From the NCBI GenBank assembly GCA_036362985.1, contig JAYGXS010000004.1, positions 33,849,007 to 33,913,006 of the forward strand: a stretch of 64,000 nucleotides of DNA. The letters are read 5' to 3'. Position 1 is the stretch's first letter, and the number at the start of each line of letters is the position of its first letter. The notes under the pieces are model-generated. The model was not told the origin of the DNA and made no database searches. It worked only from the letters and a program-made list of their open reading frames with translations. This document shows positions 45,929-56,165 of this stretch, in pieces. This DNA comes from Ligula intestinalis. Taxonomy: Eukaryota; Platyhelminthes; Cestoda; Diphyllobothriidea; Diphyllobothriidae. The position numbers and the translations under genes are program-made.

Positions 45929-48900
45929 GTACCTGGATCGTGAACTTTTGCATTCATTCGAGAACTTTCCTTACCCACATAACTTATTAACACCAAAATA
46001 GTCACTGTGATCATACGAAACTGGTGTCCTAATCCGAAAGAGACACGTCCACTCCATGGAGCCAACCTTCCGCAGAGAACGGTGCTCTGTCTGCCGGATG
46101 CCTCTCCCCCTTTAGAATTTCGCCTCTTTTGCGCAAAAGTTTATCTATTTTGTGTCGTCGAATTGTTCGGTCGCAAACATGTTTACGCGTATGGCAGCAT
46201 GGGTGGATAACTTCAGGCCGATAACGTTAGCAAGTCACGCCATTGCGGAGTGGGATAACGCGCTCAGAACGGCACACTTTAAAGTATGCACGCCGAGCCC
46301 GCGAACATGTGAGCGTGTTCAGTCTGACTACAAGGCCGATAACAGCAGCCAATCAATTCTGCATCTTGAAGGTCACGCAAAAGGTAAACTAGTAATTGAG
46401 GTTCACTGTTGTTACGTGAGCTAGTATATTAGCAGGACACTAGCTATCGGCCACCATTTTATAGCTGCCATTATTTGAGCAAAAATTTCCTTATTTTGGC
46501 ACATTGATTGTGGACGCTACAAAGCCTCATACGAGGAAATTGGCACAGTCGTGAGTGATTTGTTTAGTCCTTCGACGCGAGGACTGTAGGTACTGGGTTT
46601 TAAGCGCAAAAAGTGAGTTCTGACGTGGAGCTGAAGCGAGATCCGTAGTGGCAGGTGAAACCATTCAGAATGGAAGCAGAAAGTCAATCGACTTCTTACC
46701 AGCCGGTTGTTCCTCTCTATCCAATCGCCCTGAATCTTGATATAGAAATTTGGATGTTAGACTCTCTTTATTCTTTTCCATGCCTATCGGAAATCCTCAA
46801 AATGGTCTGCCACAGACAAGGATTCATTGAAATTTTGATATTCTTTTGTTGACATCACTTGATTAAGAGCAGTTCTGTCGATTTTGGCAACAGAGCCCTC
46901 CGTGAAGTGAAACAATTTCAGCAGCTGTTACACTTGACTCGAAAAAATGACCAGAATTAGGTAACATATTTGCAAGCCTAGGCAAGTTGACCTCCACTGT
47001 TTTCCTTACCTCCAGATTCAGTAGCTGGTCTACGTTGGCTGCCTTATTCTAGACCTTTTGCTAACAACGATAACAAAAAGTGAAATAGATTTTGAGTTTT
47101 TTATACAAGCGTTCTCCAGAAGTTTTTCTTGCACTCAATTGATCACGTCACCCTGTCATTCATCCGAGGGATCTCCCAAATTGGTCAGGTTAATTAATTA
47201 CTTCCTCCACCTTCTTCCTTCTATTTCTGGTAAGCACTAGTTACCAGCTGCCGCCAAATTTTCACTGTACAATGTGCCTCCTAATATCAGTCTTGTATGA
47301 CATGCATGCCTTAACCGACTTGCTCGCCTTTAAGTTGTGGACTCCCTTCAATAAATTTTTTGTAAAATTAATTCAGTGGATTTTCGTAGCTGGTGTGCAT
47401 TTTTGGGCCGACGTGCACCAACCATTGAATGAAATTAATTTTATTCAAAAAATTGTCATTTAGGCCATATTTTGATATGTGTAAACTCAAAAATAGCTGA
47501 ACTTTGCTTAAGGTCCTGCAGTACGCCGGCTTTTAGTTTTATTTAATTAAAATGCATAAACGCAACCGCCACTGAGGTAGTGTGTGCAGTTTTATTTAAT
47601 GTGCACCGATTGTGTAAATTCACGATTCTGCATGATTACAGTTATTCCCATATAACAGGTTTCCTAGTGCTAATTCCAGAGATAAATGTGGATGTGGTCA
47701 TTTGTGAGGGTGATATTGCGTTGGGATTGTGATTGCAATTTGTTTTAGAGTGTAAGTAAGGCCTGGAGTTAGGATAGTTAGTGTTATGTTTATGGTTAAG
47801 CGTGTCGGTCTTAGGGTAACGCCCAAGTTTGAATACAGGAACAGGAACAGCTACCAATGAGGAATCTAGCTTAAGGTCACTGTTAGCATGTCTGGGGTTT
47901 CTACCCCTGTCCAAAAAAATTCAGTTCTGTTGCAGAATGCAAAAACGCAGATTTGCTTTTGTCTACTTCTCATTAAATTTCTGTCCACTACTTCTTTTTT
48001 ATACATATTCTGCATTTCGACAAACTTTCCCAATAGTTCCGTTTCGAGTCTTCTACCTCACTTTCTCCTGCTTAACATAGACCGGGGTGCATGATCATCG
48101 ATTGTTCTTCATTCTGGCGAACTCGACTATGTGTGTCCGCCGGAACATGACAGCTTTGGAAAACAAAAGAAGGAAAGATATAATCTGACTATCCTTTCTA
48201 AGCGAAAGTCTAGTCATTTGCACCCAATTTACCACTGGTTATTAAACACCCAATCTGTGGTAACTCAATCCTACCAACTTAGAGACTAGTTTCAGTGGAT
48301 TTTACTTGAAGAAGCTTTGGGAATTTCTCAACGATTTGACAATGCAGGCAGAGAGAAGAGGTTTTCACGAAGGCCGAATCTTTGGCACGTATGTGGCACC
48401 TGGTAAACCACTGCATCTTATTGCATACAAACTGTAGCAAGAATTGCCGTACGCGGATGCACAGTCCTTATCGATAATTTTGCTCGAGTGTGCCCACTGA
48501 GGTGGATCATGTTTGCCGCTTTCTACCAAAACTTGATACCTTGGGCGGAAAACAGTTCATGAGGCGAGTCCATATAGTTCGTTCGCACACTGTATCTGAG
48601 GTCACTTCAACTTTTATTGATACTGTTTTCGCAATTGGGTCCGATTGTGAGGAATTCGAACGCTCCATCAATGCTGAATAATTCTTTTTCACTAATGGTC
48701 ATTTATATGCAAGTCATCGGTATAGCTTCCAACCCGGGAACGTCTTTACTCACGACAATTAACAATAAGTCTGTTTATGTTTATGGTAGTATCTCTGATG
48801 AAGAATCAGCGAAGAACTTTGAGACTTCAGGCGAATAAAAATATTTTCCAAGCAATCGAATCTTCTTCTTAAGAAGTCAGTTTTCGGTTTGCTTACCTTC

Positions 48901-49249
48901 CTCAGAAGTTAATTGCTAACTCGGAGCACCTGAGTATATTCAAGAGTATAAAGACACAGACCAAAATGTGATGCATTTATAAAGGTTTATGGGCATTGAG
49001 TGGAAGTAGATATGAATATGATAACCAGTACTGAGCCCATGCCTATAAATTCTCCAATATCATAATGTACTCATACAAAGCGATGCCCGTCCGGAGAAAC
49101 ACTGGAGTACCAATATCAAAAAATAGGACTACCTACCAGAAAGTACGTAGGAAACGCTGGACGATTCACCAATGAGGCAAACCTTTCGCAGTTGTGTCAA
49201 GCAGCGGCAGAGTACCGGCCAAAAAAGTCTACACTTTTAGTAAATACCA
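45929..49249. other. no gene recognised
   Basis: Short open frames only. A degenerate GGTTAG-type tract lies at 47,755-47,825. I found no doublecortin-domain exon, which might be expected upstream of the kinase exons. Confidence 0.4.
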
Positions 49250-50280
49250 GTAGACAGTATGCAGCCAGTATAGTTAATACTTACAGTACGCCCTAGAATT
49301 CGAGTAACATGCTAATGTACGCGAAGGATTGATATGCTTTCGCTAATCGGCATTGAGAAAGGCTGTAAGACTGATTATCGCGTAGACTATTTTGAAGTCA
49401 TTTTAATCACGAAAGCATGCCAGCTTTCAACGAACTTCTTTCTGATCGCTAACAAAATGTACATACTGTAAAACGTGGCTAATTAAGTAGTATGCACTTT
49501 TGTCATGGCTTTTGACTGCCCATATAACTTCAAATATGGTTTATGGAAAACATACACGAAAAAACTTTTTGAACTCTTTTGGTAGCAAGTCACGCCTTTT
49601 TCACATTTTATGCTTAAAAGGGTATCTTTCGGTTTTTAAAAAAGTTTCTATATTTTCCAATCATGTTCAAACCTACCAACTGTTTCACATGAATTCAAAC
49701 TTTATAAACTGCGCGCTATGTGCATTCTGTTTAAGGAATGGTACTTTTTGCCTAAGGTTTAAGGAAGAAATTAAAAAGTTCTCATAAAGTATCGCGACAA
49801 ACCTAAAGCATGCTGTATACATAATAGGCAGCAATAATAAATTGAGGAATGCAATCGTAAAACAGCTCAAAATTAAACACCTTTTAAAACCAAAAGATAA
49901 GTTTCTTTAAGTATAAACTGTAAAAAGAAGGCGCAACATGGCACTAAACGATTACAGAAAATATTTTTTTTGTTTTTATTTTCCATAAAATATATTTGGA
50001 TTTATAAGAATCGTCAAAATCAATGATAAATGTGTGAACTTCTTATGTAGCCACTTCTTATAGCACAATCGTTTTGTTATTGGTCCGAAAGAAGCTCATT
50101 ATAAAGCCGGCATCCTACCATGACTGAAAGGACTTCAGGATATACTGAACGATAGTCAGTATTACAACCTTACTCAAGGCCGATAAGTGAAATAATATAA
50201 ATCTTTCGCAAAGGTCAGCATGTTACACATATTCAAGGCCATACTGTATACAAGCTATATTACTGACTGTCTGCTGGCAG
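49250..50280. mobile_element. 1-kb foldback element with very long inverted ends, copy 2
   Basis: The left end (from about 49,250: CAGTAT, ATTCGAGTAACATGC, TTTCGCTAATCGGC, TGTAAGACTGATTATC, CATGCCAGCTTTC, ACTTCTTTCTGATC) recurs inverted at the right end (50,278 back to about 50,000). The interior shares blocks with the 41-kb copy, for example GTATACATAATAGGC, but in opposite orientation, so the two copies face opposite ways. A 95-codon frame (49,500-49,787) has no recognised domain. It ends about 290 bp before the first kinase exon. Confidence 0.6.
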
Positions 50281-50570
50281 CTTGTGAATAATACGGTTAC
50301 CCCGTAACAACTGATGGATTTCCGCACGAATGTTCATAAAAAAGTGAGGTCAACACCTGTATACCCTTGAATCCACTGATCTACTCCGAGCTGGGAATTA
50401 GCTCTTGCTGAACTAAACCTTTTGTGGTGTGTTCCTGCATTCGGAATTATTCACCTGCTTAATATGGAAAAGTGACAAGGGATTTTACATTCACGGACTT
50501 TTGGTGGGTCTTTATGCTTGCGTTATGATTGCATTACTTACTGTCGACACATTTATCCTTTACTTTTTAG

Positions 50571-50833
50571 CTCCAGAAGATGTGGCCAAACGGTATGATG
50601 TCGGTTCGGTGATCGGAGACGGAAACTTTGCCATAGTCCGCCGTGCCCGAGACAAAAGCAGCGGTCAGAATTGTGCCGTCAAAATCGTGGATAAATTCCG
50701 TATTGAGGGCAAGGAGCGGATGTTTAGGCGGGAACTTCGTATCCTACGCCGATGTAATCACAACAACATAGTTAAACTTCTGGGAGAATTTGAAACTCCC
50801 ACCCAGTTCTATCTTGTGATGGAGCTCATTGAG
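50571..50833 (+). CDS. DCLK-type kinase exon A (N-lobe)
   Basis: Acceptor TTACTTTTTAG just upstream and donor GAG|GTACGC downstream. Encodes [11 protein letters not shown] through FYLVMELIE: glycine loop, ATP-binding lysine and hinge. The frame stays open upstream of the acceptor to 50,429, but that part translates to a hydrophobic, unrelated stretch and is read as intron. Confidence 0.88.
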
Positions 50834-53800
50834 GTACGCAGCGTTCCAAAGCCTTCCGCTAGCTATTGTTCCTACAGTCTCGTTTCAGTCATCTTTAAAT
50901 GCTCATAGGATGTTTCACCCTATAAAATAAATTTAAATGTTGACATAAAGCTTTTGTTTTTGACAATTATGTTAACAGCTCAGGGTCAAGAAGGCGTATT
51001 ACTTAAATTTTAGGTATCCATTGGTTCAACAGCATTTAAATAATTGTAAAAAAGACCCTGTTTTATATCGGGTGCATAATTGCGTTTTTATCTCTCGAGA
51101 TCCATAATTTTACAAGAATAGGTGACACAATTTCAACGAGCTTCTCATTAGTTCAACAATTTTTTCTGTTCTCTCATTTTCAGACACATAAGACATATAG
51201 TGCATTAACAAGGAACAGTACCGTAATATAAAGTCAACAGATTTATACCATTGTTCACATAAGTTTTTTTACTTTACAGCAGCGTATCAGGTGCCTCCTC
51301 TGTCTCTGAAGCTACGTTTCTATTCATCAGTACGTATTCTCCTCAAAAAGTCAATATTTGTTTTTCCTATTAACAGGGTGGAGATCTCTTTGAACTGATC
51401 AGCAAATTTCGGCGATTCTCTGAAAAGGAAGCGTCAGTCATGGTAACTGACGTAGCCAAGGCCTTGTTATACCTACATACGCACAGCATTGTTCATCGGG
51501 ATCTGAAGCCAGAAAATCTTCTTGTAAGTTTTTGTTGTCGAAAGTGAAGCATTCTTTGTGTCACTGATTTATAGCCTTGCTATACTTCTGAAAGCAGTTG
51601 ATACCAGTGTCCAATCAAGTAACCGTAAAATGACTTCTGATTTTTTTTGCGACCAAAGGTTTATTAGGATCATTACCTGCTGATAAGGCCGAGAACCAGA
51701 AAAGAATTAGTCTCGTACTTATTGCTGTTTGATTCTAATTTTGTTTGATTCAGTTTACCCTGTCAAATGCGTGTACTCAATCTTAATGAAAAGTAACTAT
51801 TTACAGGTGACTAAAAGCGCATCGGGAGAATATCACCTCAAATTGGCCGATTTCGGTCTAGCAACGGAGGTGACGCGACCTCTGCGAACAACTTGTGGAA
51901 CACCGACCTATATAGCGCCGGAAATGCTACTCGGAATCGGTATGTTTTTCGGCCTGCCTTCTTATTCAAAATTTTTCTAAGCAAAACTGATACCTGAATT
52001 AAATTGGTTTGGCAAATTACTGCCTTTGCTTTCAGTTTAAAGTAACACCTACTTTTCCGTGCCAATGTCTTTAAGGTTATGGAATTGAGGTTGACGTCTG
52101 GTCGCTGGGAGTCATTTTGTACATACTTCTTTGTGGATACCCACCATTTCGAAGCGCAACAAGAAGCCAAGCAGATCTCTTTGAGCTCATTAAACGAGGC
52201 CACTTCGAATTTCACAGTCCACATTGGGACCATGTTAGCAAAGGTGAGCAATTGTGTTACTAATATCTCGAATTTTCACTTTGCAATTCTTGAAACAGCA
52301 AATAGATTCTAAACGACGAAACAGTGCATAAGAAGCATTGCTATGGACAGGAATTGAAGTGAAACCTGTGCACGCGATTGTAGTTCACAAATTACCAAAC
52401 GAGACAAGATTAGCGACTTCTGGTAATCCTTCACAGCCAACGGGTACCCATGGGTTTTCGATTAGACTATCTGAATGACCCCATGGGACCGGATGACTAG
52501 AAGTCATCTGGTGGATTCTACATTGATTGCTTAGGAAACCTTTTTTGGGCAGTCAGCTTACTGCATTATAATTGGTGGATTCCATATATTTCAGTAGGCT
52601 TAGAGTGTAAATCTACTCAAATGTGATTAAGCCCACGGCTTCCGATGGGGCCTCAATAGCTCAGTAGCTTTTCCCTGCTGGTGTGTATTCGAATCCCGCC
52701 GAGGCAGCCCGGTTTTTCACAATTGGGTCAAATGCGTTATTGAAATCTGCCAAACCTCTTTTTATAAAACTAAATTAAACCAACTTATGAGCATTTCCGT
52801 GTCTCCTGGCACGTGGAATGGGGGTCTTTGCAGGGGTGTCGATGCAGGAAGTATAGATTTGTCCGCAAAACCAGCTGACACCTATGAATACAGATACATG
52901 AACATAATTATGCTGTGAGGAGGTCACAATCAATGTATATCATAGTAAACCGGTTGTGCGACGCTGATCAGGTTGGATGACACTGCAATGTTTACGCGTT
53001 TGGCAGGCACAGCATGCCTGGACGTCAACTCATACCTAATCAGATTGTGAGGTAGAACAGCTTTCGATCTATCTTTCGTCACGATCCTACATAAACGGAA
53101 ACAGTTAAGGGCCCAGACCGTTTGGACCGCCAAAAATTATATCGGCGATTGTGAGAAGACAGAGACCAAGACTGATTTGGAGGTCCATTTCGCAAAAAAA
53201 CAGGCAATATTTTAAATTTACAAGTGAGATAGTGTGTTTATGTTAGCCACACAGGATGCAAGGGAACTCTTGATTGGTTAGAGTGCAAGGACACCTTGGC
53301 AATAAACGCTAAAGTAAATGCTGCTCGACAACTATTATTGTTTAAATATTTTATGGAACTTAGCTCTGTGTCATTTTATGCACTTTACTATCTTGGCGTT
53401 CGCAGCCTATCGAGTCGACGATTCCGTCGTCCACAGTCTTTTCTGTTCAACGTCGAAACTTATGTGGATTCAGATATCTTGTTTTAAGGTCTGGTCTGGT
53501 TAACATGATATTTTTATTTCTGCAAAGCTTGCTAAGCTTATCAAAAGGGGACTTTTCAAGTTAATTTTCTTCCTTGGAGCCTTAAATACATTAACAGCAG
53601 TTTACCAGAATTGTTTTTGATAGGAAAAGTTTTAATGAACGATTTACTATATTGACGTCGGCTCGCGTGACTGGTCGGATGACAAATAAGTAATAATTGG
53701 CGTTACTTTTTAGCAGTTCTTTGTGTTGTCCTTTTATAATACTCAGATTGCATAATCCTCGAACAGCTCTAGGCTATCTGAATCTTGATTTTGAAACATA

Positions 53801-54227
53801 GGCACTCTCCTGCTGTTTGTTAATTCTGGAGTAGCGAAGTATTCATAGTTGTTCGTACTTACCAAACCAACCTTGCGGCAGAACTAAAAATGAGCGACTG
53901 GCTTCAAAGGCAGGCCAACGAATACCACTTCAGCGGCCAGCGGCTAGCGGCCTGTTTCCGCATTTAGTGGCACGTTTAGTTCACATTTTTTGCAATAAAA
54001 ATTGTTGTATGCGTTACTATTTTACTTTCATTAACACATTTGTATGACAATTATTCACTTCGTTAATGTTTTTGCCTTCGGAGCTTATTCTGTTGCCTAA
54101 GAAACTACGTTCATTTCTCCCCACAGCGGCAAAGGAGATGGTCTCGTCTCTTTTGGTAGTGAATCGGTTCCAGCGACTACCAACCAGTGAGATTCTTCGT
54201 CACCCGTGGCTTCGGATGTTTAACTAA
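50571..54227 (+). CDS. doublecortin-like-kinase (DCLK-type) Ser/Thr kinase domain, five exons
   Basis: Joined exons 50,571-50,833, 51,377-51,523, 51,807-51,939, 52,076-52,243 and 54,127-54,227 give 269 residues ending in a TAA, with phases matching at every junction. The domain is a complete CaMK-group catalytic core: Gly-rich loop [14 protein letters not shown]-binding Lys in CAVKIVDK, catalytic loop [13 protein letters not shown] in LADFGLATE, activation segment [12 protein letters not shown], and LLCGYPPF. It ends soon after [21 protein letters not shown] and the LATE/LAT pattern point to the DCLK family, which acts with microtubules. The expected doublecortin domains are not seen upstream, so either large introns place them outside the window or this is a kinase-only form. 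The true N terminus and promoter are unknown. All catalytic residues are present, so it is probably active. Confidence 0.88.
51377..51523 (+). CDS. DCLK-type kinase exon B (catalytic loop)
   Basis: Acceptor TATTAACAG and donor CTT|GTAAGT. 49 codons, phase 0 at both ends: [11 protein letters not shown], then [18 protein letters not shown] with the catalytic aspartate and the metal-binding asparagine. Confidence 0.9.
51807..51939 (+). CDS. DCLK-type kinase exon C (DFG and activation segment)
   Basis: Acceptor ATTTACAG and donor ATCG|GTATGT. Encodes [21 protein letters not shown] and [15 protein letters not shown]; the last codon is split after its first base. Confidence 0.9.
52076..52243 (+). 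CDS. DCLK-type kinase exon D (C-lobe)
   Basis: Acceptor GTCTTTAAG and donor AAAG|GTGAGC. Encodes [37 protein letters not shown] and SPHWDHVSK. The 136-bp intron before it is the shortest of the gene. Confidence 0.9.
52645..52800 (+). repeat. tRNA-derived SINE in the last kinase intron
   Basis: The head looks like a shortened tRNA: GCCTC (52,650-52,654) can pair with GAGGC (52,701-52,705), with an A box TAGCTCAGTAG (52,657-52,667) and a B box ATTCGAATCCC (52,687-52,697). It is too short for a real tRNA, and the following AT-rich body with no terminator marks a SINE. The head resembles the tRNA-like part of the 63-kb tandem units, but no hammerhead core follows here. The 3' end is not defined. 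Confidence 0.6.
54127..54227 (+). CDS. DCLK-type kinase exon E (C-terminal end)
   Basis: Acceptor TTTCTCCCCACAG. Encodes [28 protein letters not shown] then MFN and TAA (54,225-54,227). The protein stops directly after kinase subdomain XI, so there is no C-terminal extension. It follows a 1,883-bp intron holding the SINE. Confidence 0.88.
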
Positions 54228-55631
54228 TAATAACGAAGGCCTCATTATGTTCCAGGTGCGCTTAATCCGCCTTTCTATCGGATTCAAAAACCCTGTAAAA
54301 ACCAAGCGTGAACTGCTCTCACTCAGCTTCTGATGTATAAAATTGAACTGCCTCTTACTCTAACCAACTGTCTTTCAACTGAACGTAAGCTACCGAAATG
54401 TGGGTAGTGCACCTTTCCATTTCACTTCCTGTTTTCTTCTTTCGCTATCGTTTGGCCTACAAAACGAAGTAACGTGTATTTTTATACTTTAAAACCTTTT
54501 TTCTATTTTGTTCTACCAGTTTGCATAAGATGTCCTTTCCTTCTAAATGTAATAAGTTTACCTTCTTCCTGATAAAACTTGACTTATATGTGGTTTTGTG
54601 TCCAAGTAATCTATAATTTAGGGTAAGCAGCACACGATTTTCGAAAAAATCAGAAGATTGATCTTGCACCAGGATTAAGTGCTATGGCTCTCTGAACTAC
54701 TTGGTAGGAGGCGCGGAGTTGGTAAACGAGCACGCAAAGTATGTTTACCTAGTCTGTTAGAAAATCTCTTCCGGGAAGTGGTTAAGACTCTTTTGTGTTG
54801 CTGATTTATCCGAACTGCTCTGGGAATCGTTGGGGACATGGTTAAGTGGGGACCCATGCTCCAAGTAGGAGGCGCTCTTATCTTGAATACACCTAACTGT
54901 TGAATGTTTATTTCATGTGTTTCCACCTTCTTATCAAATTCAAAACTTTGCGCGCCCAACCTGAGCTAAAACTTGTCTCTGTATCAGTATCAATTTATGA
55001 AAGAAAAGATATGTGGATACTTTTTGACATCCTTTTGCTAACAAAGTGCCAAGAGATATATAGATACGAAGAAAAATTAGAATAAATTACGTCCATGACA
55101 TGCTCGGCGGTGAAAACAGGGCAGTTGTTGGTTAGTCCGAATGCTATTAGAACATGCCTACTAGCTTTGCACGAGTAGCATAATACGTATGAGCGTTTCA
55201 TCAGAAGTTGTACTCTCCACCTAAGGGCAAACTGGACATGCAGCAAACACTTCATTCCTCAGCCACCTGCTAATCCAGGGACAAACATACACAGACATTT
55301 CACATACTCATTATACTACTCTGCATCTGAGGACTCTGCTGTTTTCCTTCTTGATCGTAAAAGAATGTGACTAAGTAAGCTGCTGTTCTTTTAAAATATG
55401 ACCGATATATCTTTTTTAAAAATAGGTTTTGATATTTGCAGGCATCGGAAGTCAGTGGAAAGCTGGACTAATAAAATTTTCATGCTCATGAAAGTGCTTT
55501 TCAGCCAATGAGAGAGATGGCACCTAAAAGCCCAGAGTTGAGCCAAAATATAATGTAGGACGTACTTTCGCTTTACTTGGAGGTTACATTTGGGTTCCCA
55601 AATTGCACGCCAAAACCCCGGTGGCAATAGA
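54228..55631. other. 3' flank of the kinase gene, no further gene seen
   Basis: It presumably contains the 3' untranslated region. No AATAAA occurs close to the stop codon; the first good match I noticed is near 55,080, so the transcript end is uncertain. Confidence 0.35.
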
Positions 55632-56165
55632 GATTTAACAGTTTGGATATTACAGTGGAATGAAAGTATCAATAAAAAGTAGAGCGTAGTATAGTACAAA
55701 TATGTGGGAATAATTATTTGAACACAATTTTGCAACAGAAAAGTGTGCTAGAAAGAAAATATGCGGCTACACAAATATCGCCAAATGCTCAAATTTTCGG
55801 TACAACGCAAAGAATTACGAATTTCCGAGGTAACAGTTAAATGAATTCAAAAATAAAATTAAGATAGCACGTCACAAATAAATCTCGAACTTAACTACAA
55901 AGTTAACTAACGTAAAGTAAGCTAGTTAGTTTACACTAAATTAAGCTAAAAATTAACTACATCTAAAATCAACTAAATAAAGGAAGATAGGCCAACATAA
56001 GTTAAGCTAACCAAACTTAGAACTAATCTAAAACTAAAATTAAACTAATAATATAGAATGACCAAATAAAAAAATAAACTAAAAACTGAACTGAAATCTG
56101 CATAAGTTTAATAAATGAAAGTAATTCAACGTAGGCAAATTAAATTAAGGTAAGGTAAACTGTTT
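55632..56165 (+). repeat. interspersed repeat with CTAA-rich tail, copy 2
   Basis: Aligns with 18,320-18,725 in the same orientation (see copy 1). The tail is longer here (about 55,860-56,160) and consists of loosely repeated CTAACTAAA/TTAACTA words. This suggests a tail that expands or decays. Confidence 0.6.

Noticed and set aside
48795..48815. CTGATGA followed by GCGAAG as a possible hammerhead
   Set aside because: No stem II between the boxes and GAAG instead of GAAA; no related copy elsewhere in the window.
50429..50570. Upstream open extension of kinase exon A as a membrane-anchored N terminus
   Set aside because: A good splice acceptor precedes 50,571, the extension is unlike any DCLK N terminus, and its hydrophobicity is typical of translated intron.
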